A DNA stretch of 64,000 nucleotides, taken from positions 1,984,001 to 2,048,000 of the forward strand of contig NZ_CP108143.1 in assembly GCF_036206005.1 (NCBI RefSeq). Direction: 5' to 3'. How positions within the stretch are numbered: position 1 is the stretch's first letter; every line of letters begins with the position of its first letter. Made by a program: the position numbers and the translations under genes. Positions 36,919-47,251 of the stretch are shown one piece after another. A model generated the notes under the pieces. It was not told the DNA's origin, made no database searches, and worked only from the letters and a program-made list of their open reading frames with translations. This DNA comes from Streptomyces sp. NBC_00178. GTDB taxonomy: Bacteria > Actinomycetota > Actinomycetes > Streptomycetales > Streptomycetaceae.

Positions 36919-38160
36919 TCAGTGCTCCGGGAGGACCGTCGATTTCAGCGGTACGGAGGAGTCGGCCGCGCGGGCCGGATCGATCCGGGCCCCCGCTTCG
37001 ACCAGTCTGCGGCCCTGGGCCAGGTCGCGCGGCCGGTCGACGGCCAGCACGGCGACCAGGACCCCGTCCCGCAACCAGCAGACCGTCCAGGAGCGCTGTG
37101 CGGGGTCTCCGCGCCACAGCAGCGTCTCGGCGCGGGTGTGGTGGCCGGCGTACTGCACGAAGCGCCCGAACTGCTCGGACCAGAAGTAGGGCACGGGGTC
37201 GTACGCCTCGCTCACCCCGCCGGCGAGGGCCGCGGCGACGGTCCGGGGGCCCTGGAGGGCGTTGTCCCAGTGGTGGACCAGCAGGCGTTCGCCGTAGCGG
37301 GCGGAGGGGAAGGACGCGCAGTCGCCCACCGCGTACACGTCGGGCAGCGAGGTGCGCAGGGCGCTGTCGGTCGTGACCGAGCCGTCCGGGCCGAGCGCGA
37401 TGCCCGAACCGGCGAGCCACGCGGTCGCCGGCCGGGCCCCGATCCCGACGACCACGGCCCCGGCGGGGACCGTCCGGCCGTCCGTGAGGCGGACGGTGCC
37501 CGGTTCGACGTGGGCGACCCGGGCTCCCGTGAGGAGCCGGGCTCCGCTCTCGGCGTACCAGGCGGCCATGGGGGCCGCCACTTCGGCGGGCATCGTGCCG
37601 GCCAGGGGCCGGTCGGCGGCCTCGACGACGGTCACCTCGCAGCCGGCGGCGCGGGCCGCGGTGGTGAACTCGGCCCCGATCCAGCCCGCTCCGACGACGA
37701 CCACGTCGTGCTGCCGCTCCAGGACGGGCCTCAGCCGTGCGGCGTCGTCGAGGGTGCGCAGCAGATGGACGCCGGGTACGCCCTCGGAGCCGGGCAGCAC
37801 GACGGGTTCCGCGCCGGTGGCGACGACCAGTACGTCGTAGCCGACGGGTCCCTCCGCGGTGTCCAGTTCGTGGGCCCCCGCGCGCAGACCGGTCACGTCG
37901 AGCCCGAGGCGCAGGGTGATGTCCAGCTCCTCGAAGTCGACGTCGAAGGCGGAGTCCTCGGCCTTGCCGAGCAGGACCGCCTTGGACAGCGGCGGCCGGT
38001 CGTACGGCTGGTGCGGTTCGGCCCCGACCAGGGTGACCGGGCCGGCGTAGCCCTGTTCGCGCAGGGCCACGGCGGTCTGTACGCCTGCCATGCCCGCGCC
38101 CACGACCACGACCCCGTGCGGCCGGGGTCCTCCTGCCGGTTCCTGCGTCAGATCGCTCAC
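36919..38160 (-). CDS. Ferredoxin reductase-like FAD/NAD(P)H oxidoreductase
   Basis: 413 residues. Two dinucleotide loops are visible: VVVVGAGMAGVQTAVALREQ (FAD) and VVVVGAGWIGAEFTTAARAA (NAD(P)H). PYDRPPLSK and YAVGDCASF are conserved in rubredoxin/ferredoxin/putidaredoxin reductases, and a C-terminal reductase domain has the VQYAGHHTRAETLLWRG block. The redox partner is not in the neighbourhood. GTG at 38160. It is 59 nt upstream of the Rv2175c-like gene on the same strand. Confidence 0.88.
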   Translation of the reverse strand: MSDLTQEPAGGPRPHGVVVVGAGMAGVQTAVALREQGYAGPVTLVGAEPHQPYDRPPLSKAVLLGKAEDSAFDVDFEELDITLRLGLDVTGLRAGAHELDTAEGPVGYDVLVVATGAEPVVLPGSEGVPGVHLLRTLDDAARLRPVLERQHDVVVVGAGWIGAEFTTAARAAGCEVTVVEAADRPLAGTMPAEVAAPMAAWYAESGARLLTGARVAHVEPGTVRLTDGRTVPAGAVVVGIGARPATAWLAGSGIALGPDGSVTTDSALRTSLPDVYAVGDCASFPSARYGERLLVHHWDNALQGPRTVAAALAGGVSEAYDPVPYFWSEQFGRFVQYAGHHTRAETLLWRGDPAQRSWTVCWLRDGVLVAVLAVDRPRDLAQGRRLVEAGARIDPARAADSSVPLKSTVLPEH

Positions 38161-38188
38161 GTGTCCACCCTAATCACGTGACGTGACG

Positions 38189-38530
38189 TCAGCTCAAGGC
38201 CTCTTCCACCACGCTCGTCCCGCTGCCCTCACGCGACTCCCACTCCCACTCCTCGTCCAGCCGGACGCGGCCGTCGGGCAGGTCCGTGACCGTCGAGACG
38301 CAGTGGCCGGAGGCGGTCGCGCCGTCCCGCGTCAACTGGACGTAGCGGAAGTCCAGGACGTCGGCCTCGCGGGTGCCGACGAGGTGGCCGTGGACGATGC
38401 CGCCGCCCGCGTAGTCGGCCCAGATCCGGCCGTCCAGCTCACGGTAGGCGAAGCGGGTTCCGGTACCGACCTGGCCGGGAGCCTGGTCGGCGACGGGTGA
38501 CAGGACGAGTCCGTCGAGTGAACGGGCCAC
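38189..38530 (-). CDS. Conserved small protein (often mislabelled N-acetylglutamate synthase)
   Basis: 113 residues, soluble, beta-rich. It contains TGTRFAYRELDGRIWADYAGGGIVHGHLVG (in part) and the end RVRLDEEWEWESREGSGTSVVEEAL. Similar 110-residue proteins occur widely, and some annotations call them N-acetylglutamate synthase, but no acetyltransferase motif is visible here. Function unknown. GTG at 38530. It lies between the flavoprotein gene and the divergent thiO riboswitch. Confidence 0.7.
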   Translation of the reverse strand: MARSLDGLVLSPVADQAPGQVGTGTRFAYRELDGRIWADYAGGGIVHGHLVGTREADVLDFRYVQLTRDGATASGHCVSTVTDLPDGRVRLDEEWEWESREGSGTSVVEEALS

Positions 38531-38588
38531 GGGCGGTGCTCCCTTACTGCGCGGAGGGGGCGGGGTCTAGGCTGGCCACCGTAAGACA

Positions 38589-38679
38589 CTCGCGGGAGTC
38601 CGGGCGCACCGGGCTGAGAGGGAGGCTGACCGGCCTCCGACCGTACGAACCTGATCCGGGTCATGCCGGCGAAGGGAGG
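38589..38679 (+). promoter_or_regulatory. TPP riboswitch (THI element)
   Basis: The thiamine-pyrophosphate aptamer core is clear: CGGGCTGAGAGGG near 38610 and the second conserved half around 38649-38677 with CCTGATCCGGGTCATGCCGG. A variable GGAGGC/GCCTCC stem lies between them. The 3' end runs into GGGAGGGG, the probable thiO ribosome site, 12 nt before the ATG. Ligand binding would therefore block translation start, the usual actinobacterial mode. Controls thiO-thiS-thiG. Confidence 0.95.
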
Positions 38680-38691
38680 GGCTGGACGCCC

Positions 38692-40948
<2,257 letters not shown>

Positions 40949-41016
40949 CCGGGGGCACCGGCGGCGGCCTCCTGGTCACAGCACGTGCATGCGCCTGTCA
41001 CGGCTCGGCACCGGAA

Positions 41017-41040
41017 CGGCCCCGGGGGTCCCCGGGGCCG
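41017..41040 (+). terminator. Terminator after thiG
   Basis: CGGCCCCGGGG (41017-41027) is followed after GT by CCCCGGGGCCG (41030-41040), an almost loopless GC palindrome. It lies 69 nt beyond the thiG stop and ahead of the kinase gene. Confidence 0.55.
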
Positions 41041-41075
41041 CCCGTCGTGTCCGTCGCAGCTCGTAGACTCGCTCC

Positions 41076-42995
41076 GTGGACACGACCCTCCAGGACCCTC
41101 TCGTCGGGCAGCTGCTCGACGGCCGCTACCGCATCGACGCGCGTATCGCCGTCGGCGGCATGGCCACGGTCTACCGGGCCGTGGACACCCGGCTCGACCG
41201 CGTGCTCGCGCTCAAGGTGATGCATCCGGCGCTGGCGACGGACGTCGCCTTCGTCGAGCGCTTCATCCGCGAGGCGAAGTCCGTCGCCCTGCTCGCGCAC
41301 CCCAACGTCGTGGCCGTCTTCGACCAGGGCGCCCAGGGCGCGTACGTCTACCTGGCCATGGAGTACGTCGCCGGGTGCACCCTGCGCGACGTGCTGCGCG
41401 AGCGCGGCGCCCTGCAGCCCCGGGCCGCACTGGACATCCTGGAGCCGGTCCTGGCCGCGCTCGGCGCCGCGCACCGCGCGGGCTTCGTGCACCGGGACAT
41501 GAAGCCGGAGAACGTCCTGATAGGCGACGACGGCCGGGTCAAGGTGGCGGACTTCGGGCTCGTCCGCGCGGTCGGCACCGCCACGGACACCACCGGCTCG
41601 CTGCTGGGCACGGTCTCCTACCTCGCCCCCGAGCAGATCGAGCAGGGCACCGCCGACACCCGTTCCGACGTGTACGCCTGCGGTGTGGTGCTCTACGAGA
41701 TGCTGACCGGCGGCAAGCCCCACGCCGGGGACACCGCGGCCCAGGTCATCTACCAGCACCTCAACCAGGACGTCCCGGCCCCGTCCGCCGTCGTCCCCGG
41801 CCTCGCCGCCGGACTGGACCGGCTGGTCGCGGCGGCCACCGCCCGCAGCCCCGAGCTGCGCCCCCACGACGCCGTGGCGATGCTCGCGGAGTCCCGGGCG
41901 GAGCGGAGCGCGCTGACCGAGGAGCAGCTGGACGCCGTACCGCCGCAGGCCCTCGCGGAGGGCCGTGACGGCGCCGAGGACCGTACGAGCGTGATCCCGC
42001 GGGTGATCCCCGCGGACCAGGGCACCGCGCACCACACCAGCCGGCTGGAGATGCCGCCCCCGCTGCCCCCGGAGCGGACGGGCCGGCGCTCCCGCCTCGC
42101 CGGGCGCGGACGGCGCGGCGCGGTGGCCGTGCTCGTCGCCGTGCTGGTGTTCCTGGGGGCCGGTGCCGGTGTCTGGTACATCAACTCGGGGCAGTTCACC
42201 CGGGTCCCCTCCCTCCTGGGGCAGACCCAGAGCGCGGCGGAGCGGCGGCTCTCGGACGAGGGCCTCGACGTGAAGGGTGTCGAGCGCGCCTACAGCGACA
42301 CGGTGGAGCGCGGGACGGTGATCAGCAGCGATCCCGGCTCGGGCGAGCGCATCCGGGGCAACGACGCGGTGCGGCTGGTGATCTCGCGCGGCCCGGAGAT
42401 CGTGAAGGTTCCGGACGTCGGGGGCATGACGCTCGCCGACGCCCGGCGGGAGCTGAAGAAGTCGGGGCTCGCGCCCGGCATGGTGACCCGGGAGTTCAGC
42501 GCGGAGACCGGCCGGGGCGAGGTGGTCCGCACGGACCCGGAGACCGGTGCCGAGCGCCATCCCGACTCGGCGGTCGCCCTGGTCGTGAGCAAGGGGAGCC
42601 CGGTCGACGTACCCGGTGTGACGGGTATGGGCGTCGACGAGGCGAGGGCCGCGCTGGAGGAGGCGGGGCTGAAGGCCGAGGTGCTGCCCGTGCGGGTCCA
42701 CTCCCCCGAGGACGAGGGCGGGGTCGCCAGGCAGTCACCCGCGAGCGGCGCCGAGGCCGCCGAGGGCGACACCGTGGAGCTGACCGTCTCCAAGGGCCCG
42801 CGGATGATCGACGTCCCCGACGTCACGGGGAAGGACGTCGACGAGGCCAGGAGCACACTGGAGGAGGCGGGCTTCGAGGTGGAGGTGGACCGCCCCTTCC
42901 TGTCGTTCAGCGACAAGGTGGCCCGTCAGTCGACGGAGGGCGGGGACCAGGCGCCCGAGGGCTCCACCATCACCATCAGGACCAAGGGTCTGTAG
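41076..42995 (+). CDS. PASTA-domain Ser/Thr protein kinase (PknL/PknB type)
   Basis: 639 residues. The kinase domain (about 17-280) has the ATP Lys K47, the catalytic loop HRDMKPENV with D141, and DFG at 159-161. The activation loop contains several Thr (170-173). A basic stretch and one membrane helix (about 349-368) precede four extracytoplasmic PASTA repeats, which bind muropeptides or lipid II in the family. The kinase should sense wall precursors and phosphorylate division or wall proteins. GTG at 41076. By synteny it corresponds to mycobacterial pknL. Confidence 0.94.
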   Translation: MDTTLQDPLVGQLLDGRYRIDARIAVGGMATVYRAVDTRLDRVLALKVMHPALATDVAFVERFIREAKSVALLAHPNVVAVFDQGAQGAYVYLAMEYVAGCTLRDVLRERGALQPRAALDILEPVLAALGAAHRAGFVHRDMKPENVLIGDDGRVKVADFGLVRAVGTATDTTGSLLGTVSYLAPEQIEQGTADTRSDVYACGVVLYEMLTGGKPHAGDTAAQVIYQHLNQDVPAPSAVVPGLAAGLDRLVAAATARSPELRPHDAVAMLAESRAERSALTEEQLDAVPPQALAEGRDGAEDRTSVIPRVIPADQGTAHHTSRLEMPPPLPPERTGRRSRLAGRGRRGAVAVLVAVLVFLGAGAGVWYINSGQFTRVPSLLGQTQSAAERRLSDEGLDVKGVERAYSDTVERGTVISSDPGSGERIRGNDAVRLVISRGPEIVKVPDVGGMTLADARRELKKSGLAPGMVTREFSAETGRGEVVRTDPETGAERHPDSAVALVVSKGSPVDVPGVTGMGVDEARAALEEAGLKAEVLPVRVHSPEDEGGVARQSPASGAEAAEGDTVELTVSKGPRMIDVPDVTGKDVDEARSTLEEAGFEVEVDRPFLSFSDKVARQSTEGGDQAPEGSTITIRTKGL

Positions 42996-43017
42996 AACCG
43001 CGAAGGACCGGCAGCAC

Positions 43018-43881
43018 ATGCGCAACCCGATAGGCGGCCACGTCCCCGTGGCCGGAGGACTGGCCAAGGCGGGGCTCGGCTACGCCCGCGAGCTGGCGGC
43101 CGAGACCGTGCAGGTCTTCGTCGCCAATCCGCGAGGCTGGGCGACGCCGCCCGGGAACCCCGCGCAGGACGACCTGTTCCGCGCGCAGTGCGAGGCGGAG
43201 TCGGTCCCCGCCTACGTCCACGCCCCGTACCTGATCAACTTCGGCTCCCACACCGAGGCCACCGTCGAACGGTCGGTCGTGTCCCTGCGGCACTCGCTGC
43301 GCCGGGCCCGGGACATCGGCGCACTGGGTGTGGTGGTGCACACCGGGTCCGCGACCGGTGGCCGCCCGCGCGCCGAGGCCCTGGCCCAGGTGCGTACGCA
43401 CATGCTTCCGCTGCTGGACGAACTGACCCACGACGACGACCCGTTCCTGCTGCTGGAGTCGACGGCCGGCCAGGGTTTCTCGCTGTGCTCGCGCACGTGG
43501 GACTTCGGCCCGTACTTCGAGGCCCTGGACTCCCACCCGAAGCTCGGCGTCTGCCTGGACACCTGCCACATCTACGCGGCGGGACACGACCTGACCGGGC
43601 CGTCCGGCATGCGGCAGACCCTGGACCTGCTGGTGGACACGGTCGGCGAGGGGCGGCTGAAGCTGATCCACGCCAACGACTCCAAGGACGTGGTGGGCGC
43701 CCACAAGGACCGGCACGAGAACATCGGCTCCGGCCACATCGGCGCCGGGCCGTTCCGCGAGCTGTTCTCCCACCCGGCGACCGAGGGCGTTCCGCTGATC
43801 ATCGAGACGCCGGGCGGCAAGGAGGGGCATGCCGCGGACGTCGCGCGGCTGAAGGAACTCCGGAGTTCCGCGGCGGCGTAG
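43018..43881 (+). CDS. nfo: Endonuclease IV (apurinic/apyrimidinic endonuclease)
   Basis: 287 residues, TIM barrel with three zinc ions expected. Metal-ligand motifs are present: VHAPYLINFGS, LLLESTAGQG, CLDTCHIYAAGHD, IHANDSKD, and RHENIGSGHIG. It cuts DNA 5' to abasic sites during base excision repair. The ATG at 43018 is 22 nt after the kinase stop, so co-transcription with the kinase is possible. It converges on the molybdopterin oxidoreductase gene with only 22 nt between stops. Confidence 0.93.
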   Translation: MRNPIGGHVPVAGGLAKAGLGYARELAAETVQVFVANPRGWATPPGNPAQDDLFRAQCEAESVPAYVHAPYLINFGSHTEATVERSVVSLRHSLRRARDIGALGVVVHTGSATGGRPRAEALAQVRTHMLPLLDELTHDDDPFLLLESTAGQGFSLCSRTWDFGPYFEALDSHPKLGVCLDTCHIYAAGHDLTGPSGMRQTLDLLVDTVGEGRLKLIHANDSKDVVGAHKDRHENIGSGHIGAGPFRELFSHPATEGVPLIIETPGGKEGHAADVARLKELRSSAAA

Positions 43882-43903
43882 GCCCGCGGGGCCCGCCGGG
43901 GGC

Positions 43904-44536
43904 TCAGAGCTCGGGGCCGTCCCCGGGCTCCTCCTGGTAGGAGTAGCGCTGCTCGCTCCAGGGGTCGCCGATGTTGTGGTAGCCGCGCTCCTCCCAGAAT
44001 CCCCGGCGGTCGGCCGTCATGTACTCGATGCCCCGGACCCATTTGGGGCCCTTCCAGGCGTACAGGTGCGGCACCACCAGCCGCAGCGGGAAACCGTGTT
44101 CGGCGGTGAGCAGTTCGCCGTCCTTGTGCGTGGCGAAGAGCGTCCCCTCCGACGTGAAGTCCGACAGCCGCAGATTCGAGCTGAATCCGTATTCGGCCCA
44201 GACCATCACATGCGAGACATGCGGGGCGGGCGGTGCGAGTCGTACGATCTCCTGCGCGAGGATTCCGCCCCATTCGGCTCCGAGCATGCTGAATTTCGTC
44301 ACGCAGTGGAGGTCCGCCTCGACGGACGAGAATGGCAGAGCCGAGAATTCCCGGTGATTCCAGCAATGCTTGTCGCCGTCGGCCGTGGCCCCGAAGACCC
44401 GGAACTCCCAGCGGTCGGGCTTGAACTTCGGCACGGGCCCGTAATGGGTGACCGGCCAGCCGCGCTGCAGCCTCTGCCCCGGTGGAAGCCCGGCTTGCTC
44501 TGCTGTGCCGCGTTCCCGGCTTTCCGGCTGACCCAT
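43904..44536 (-). CDS. Sulfite-oxidase-like molybdopterin oxidoreductase
   Basis: 210 residues. It contains the oxidoreductase molybdopterin-binding fold: FRVFGATADGD, the likely molybdenum-ligating Cys C78 in DLHCVTKFS, ENGFPLRL-like EHGFPLRLVVPHLYAWKGPKWV, and IEYM. There is no Tat signal and no C-terminal dimerisation domain, so it should be a small cytosolic member rather than a periplasmic MsrP or true sulfite oxidase. The substrate is unknown. ATG at 44536, divergent from bfr. Confidence 0.86.
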   Translation of the reverse strand: MGQPESRERGTAEQAGLPPGQRLQRGWPVTHYGPVPKFKPDRWEFRVFGATADGDKHCWNHREFSALPFSSVEADLHCVTKFSMLGAEWGGILAQEIVRLAPPAPHVSHVMVWAEYGFSSNLRLSDFTSEGTLFATHKDGELLTAEHGFPLRLVVPHLYAWKGPKWVRGIEYMTADRRGFWEERGYHNIGDPWSEQRYSYQEEPGDGPEL

Positions 44537-44691
44537 GCCTCCATGGTGACAGACAGGCAGGGGTGGTCATGACCAGGGGAGAGTTGATCACGGGCAACTC
44601 GCACTAAGCATGCACTTACTGGACGGCCGCATGGCGCGATGCGAGGATCGGCCGGACATGCCAGGTTCACCGGTTGGAAGGAGCCTCTGCG

Positions 44692-45171
44692 ATGCAGGGC
44701 GACCCCGAGGTCCTCGAGTTCCTGAACGAACAGCTGACCGCCGAATTGACTGCCATCAATCAGTACTTCCTGCACGCGAAGATGCAGGAGAACTTCGGCT
44801 GGACGAAGCTCGCGAAGTACACGCGGTCGGAATCGTTCGACGAGATGAAGCACGCCGAGATCCTCACGGACCGGATCCTCTTCCTCGACGGCCTGCCCAA
44901 CTATCAGCGGCTCTTCCACGTCAGGGTCGGCCAGACGGTCACCGAGATGTTCCAGGCCGACCGCCAGGTCGAGGTCGAGGCGATCGACCGGCTCCGGCGC
45001 GGCATCGAGATCATGCGGGCCAAGGGCGACATCACCTCGGCGAACATCTTCGAGTCCATCCTGGAGGACGAGGAGCACCACATCGACTACCTCGACACCC
45101 AGCTGGAACTGGTGGAGAAGCTCGGTGAGCCGCTCTACATCGCCCAGCTGATCGAGCAGCCGGAGAGCTGA
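44692..45171 (+). CDS. bfr: Bacterioferritin
   Basis: 159 residues, full length. It stores iron in a 24-mer with heme at the subunit interface. The di-iron ferroxidase ligands are all present at the classic positions: E18, E51, H54, E94, E127, H130. The heme-ligating Met is M52 (DEMKHAEI). The ATG at 44692 has GGAAGGAG 8 nt upstream; an in-frame ATG 18 nt earlier is less likely. It converges on bfd, its predicted electron-donor partner for iron release. Confidence 0.95.
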   Translation: MQGDPEVLEFLNEQLTAELTAINQYFLHAKMQENFGWTKLAKYTRSESFDEMKHAEILTDRILFLDGLPNYQRLFHVRVGQTVTEMFQADRQVEVEAIDRLRRGIEIMRAKGDITSANIFESILEDEEHHIDYLDTQLELVEKLGEPLYIAQLIEQPES

Positions 45172-45216
45172 CCCGGACGCGGCCCGGGGGTGCACGGCCG
45201 CGCGGGGGCCGACAGG

Positions 45217-45486
45217 TCAGGCTGCGTCGGAGAGCGTGACGTCGGCCGTGGTGCCGAACACGACCGGTTCAGCGGTCGTGGCGCCCGCCGGTGCCGTGCG
45301 GCCTTCGGCGAGGTCGCGGCGGGGGCAGTCCCCGCGGCCCAGCAGCGCCTGGATCCTGCGGACGCAACCGCCGCAGTCCGTACCCGCCTTGCAGGCGGAA
45401 GCGATCTGGCGGGGGGTGCAGGCTCCGCCGTCCGCATGCTTCTTGACCTGCTCCTCGGTGATGCCGAAGCACGAGCAGACGTACAT
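45217..45486 (-). CDS. bfd: Bacterioferritin-associated ferredoxin
   Basis: 89 residues. The [2Fe-2S] ligands are C4 and C6 (VCSC) and C38 and C41 (CGGC), the BFD pattern. It begins MYVCSCFGITEEQVKKHAD. A 45-residue Ala/Thr-rich extension at the C-terminus is longer than the classical 64-residue Bfd. Family members reduce ferric iron in bacterioferritin to release it. The ATG at 45486 has GGGAGGTG upstream, better than a GTG three codons earlier. An iron box lies in its promoter. Confidence 0.92.
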   Translation of the reverse strand: MYVCSCFGITEEQVKKHADGGACTPRQIASACKAGTDCGGCVRRIQALLGRGDCPRRDLAEGRTAPAGATTAEPVVFGTTADVTLSDAA

Positions 45487-45532
45487 GCGGTTCACCTCCC
45501 GACGGGTCGTCGATCACTGCGCCGTCCCGATT

Positions 45533-45551
45533 CCCGGTGAGGCTAACCTAA
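45533..45551 (-). promoter_or_regulatory. IdeR/DmdR-type iron box before bfd
   Basis: On the minus strand the 19-mer starts TTAGGTTAG and continues CCTCACC; it matches the IdeR/DmdR consensus TTAGGTTAGSCTAACCTAA at 15 of 19 positions. It is centred about 56 nt before the bfd start. Iron-loaded repressor binding would shut bfd off under iron repletion and release it under iron limitation, fitting its role in iron mobilisation. Confidence 0.8.
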
Positions 45552-45591
45552 CCTTACCCGCCACCTCCCGCACGCAAAAGCCCGGGTACGA

Positions 45592-45628
45592 CCGTGGGGC
45601 ACGGATCACATCGATCCGTGCCCCACGG
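45592..45628 (-). terminator. Terminator after the DAHP synthase gene
   Basis: A perfect 16-bp stem (45592-45607 with 45613-45628) has a 5-nt loop. It lies 19 nt past the stop at 45648, reading on the minus strand. Confidence 0.8.
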
Positions 45629-45647
45629 GTGTCACCGGGAGTGATCC

Positions 45648-47000
45648 CTACTGGTCGCGGTACATCTCGGCGACCAGGAAGGCCAGGTCCAGGGACTGGC
45701 TGCGGTTGAGGCGCGGGTCGCAGGCCGTCTCGTAGCGCTGGTGCAGGTCGTCCACGAAGATCTCGTGGCCGCCGCCCACGCACTCGGTGACGTCGTCACC
45801 GGTGAGCTCGACGTGGATGCCGCCGGGGTGCGTCCCCAGCTGCTTGTGCACCTCGAAGAAGCCCTTGACCTCGTCCAGGACGTCGTCGAAGCGGCGCGTC
45901 TTGTGGCCGGACGCGGCCTCGAAGGTGTTGCCGTGCATCGGGTCGGTCACCCAGGCGACGGTGGCGCCCGAGGCGGTGACCTTCTCGACCAGGTCGGGCA
46001 GTTTGTCGCGGACCTTGTCGGCGCCCATGCGGACGATGAAGGTCAGCCGGCCGGGCTCGCGCTCGGGGTCGAGGCGGTCGACGTAGGCGAGCGCCTCGTC
46101 GACCGTGGTCGTCGGGCCGAGCTTGATGCCGATGGGGTTGCGGACCTTCGAGGCGAACTCGATGTGCGCGCCGTCCATCTGGCGGGTGCGCTCACCGATC
46201 CAGACCATGTGGCCCGAGGTGTCGTAGAGCTGCCCGGTCCGCGAGTCGGTCCGGGTCAGCGACGACTCGTAGTCCAGCAGCAGGGCCTCGTGCGAGGCGT
46301 AGAACTCGACGGCCTTGAACTCGGCCGGGTCCGTGCCGCACGCCTTCATGAAGTTCAGCGCGTTGTCGATCTCGCGGGCCAGGGCCTCGTAACGCTGGCC
46401 CGACGGCGAGGACTTGACGAAGTCCTGGTTCCAGGCGTGCACCTGGCGCAGGTCGGCGTACCCGCCGGTGGTGAAGGCACGGACCAGGTTCAGGGTGGAA
46501 GCGGACGCGTGGTACATCTGCTTCAGCCGCTGGGGGTCCGGGATGCGGGCGGCCTCGGTGAACTCGAAGCCGTTGACGGAGTCGCCCCGGTAGGTCGGCA
46601 GCGTCACGCCGTCGCGGGTCTCGGTGGGCTTCGAGCGCGGCTTGGAGTACTGGCCGGCGATCCGGCCGATCTTCACGACCGGCACGGAGGCGGCGTAGGT
46701 GAGGACGGCGCTCATCTGGAGCAGCGTCTTCAGCTTGGCCCGGATGTCCTCGGCGCCGACGCCGTCGAAGGCCTCGGCGCAGTCACCGCCCTGCAGCAGG
46801 AACGCCTCGCCCTTGGCGACGGCTCCCAGGCGGGCACGCAGCTGGTCGCACTCGCCGGCGAAGACGAGCGGGGGATACGACTCGAGGTCGGCGATCACGT
46901 CGCGCAGAGCCTCGGCATCGGGGTACTCGGGCTGCTGCGCCGCGGGAAGGTCTCGCCAGGTGTGGCCACCGGCGACGGAGGTATTGGCGTTCACGGTCAC
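45648..47000 (-). CDS. aroH: Class II 3-deoxy-D-arabino-heptulosonate 7-phosphate synthase
   Basis: 450 residues, the usual length. It catalyses the first shikimate step from PEP and erythrose-4-phosphate. Class II hallmarks include LVFAGECDQLRARLG, FLLQGGDCAEAF, the RIAGQYSKPRSKPTE loop, WVTDPMHGNTFEA and ELTGDDVTECVGG. It begins (V)TVNANTSVAG at GTG 47000. There is almost no leader, so translation may start on a leaderless transcript. It is divergent from the anthranilate synthase gene, pairing pathway entry with the tryptophan branch. Confidence 0.95.
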   Translation of the reverse strand: MTVNANTSVAGGHTWRDLPAAQQPEYPDAEALRDVIADLESYPPLVFAGECDQLRARLGAVAKGEAFLLQGGDCAEAFDGVGAEDIRAKLKTLLQMSAVLTYAASVPVVKIGRIAGQYSKPRSKPTETRDGVTLPTYRGDSVNGFEFTEAARIPDPQRLKQMYHASASTLNLVRAFTTGGYADLRQVHAWNQDFVKSSPSGQRYEALAREIDNALNFMKACGTDPAEFKAVEFYASHEALLLDYESSLTRTDSRTGQLYDTSGHMVWIGERTRQMDGAHIEFASKVRNPIGIKLGPTTTVDEALAYVDRLDPEREPGRLTFIVRMGADKVRDKLPDLVEKVTASGATVAWVTDPMHGNTFEAASGHKTRRFDDVLDEVKGFFEVHKQLGTHPGGIHVELTGDDVTECVGGGHEIFVDDLHQRYETACDPRLNRSQSLDLAFLVAEMYRDQ

Positions 47001-47098
47001 CTTGACAACACTACGGGGTCGAGGAGGCGGTCCAGCCGACCCGCTCACCAAATGAGACGTGCGCTCGTCTGTACAGCGCATCCGATAAGGTTCGTGGC

Positions 47099-47155
47099 AT
47101 GTTCGCGCAGACGACCCAGAACTGGTGGTGGACCGCTCATCCGGCGGCCCGCTGA
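47099..47155 (+). CDS. Tryptophan leader peptide (attenuator)
   Basis: An 18-codon reading frame, MFAQTTQNWWWTAHPAAR, contains three consecutive Trp codons (47123-47131) and stops at 47153-47155. This is the classic form of a trp leader peptide, where ribosome stalling at Trp codons under tryptophan shortage favours the antiterminator. Leader-peptide attenuation is described for anthranilate synthase genes in Streptomyces. A possible -10 (GATAAG, near 47083) lies just before it. Confidence 0.92.
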   Translation: MFAQTTQNWWWTAHPAAR

Positions 47156-47203
47156 TCATCGCGCGTACTGACTTCGCGAAGGCCGCCCCGAGGGGCGGCC
47201 TTC
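47143..47203 (+). promoter_or_regulatory. Trp attenuator: antiterminator and terminator
   Basis: The terminator stem is 47178-47189 with 47192-47203 (12 bp, GAAGGCCGCCCC), followed by TCTGCTC. The segment GGCGGCC at 47143-47149, in the leader-peptide end, is complementary to GGCCGCC at 47181-47187. It can therefore form an antiterminator that excludes the terminator. The 49-nt distance to the anthranilate synthase start fits transcription attenuation. Confidence 0.85.
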
Positions 47204-47251
47204 TCTGCTCGCTGGAGCCGGGAGCCGTTCCTCCGTCCGGAAGGAACGCCC

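Noticed and set aside
43882..43903. GC palindrome between nfo and the molybdopterin oxidoreductase gene as a terminator
   Set aside because: Only 22 nt with a short imperfect stem; too weak to list as a feature.
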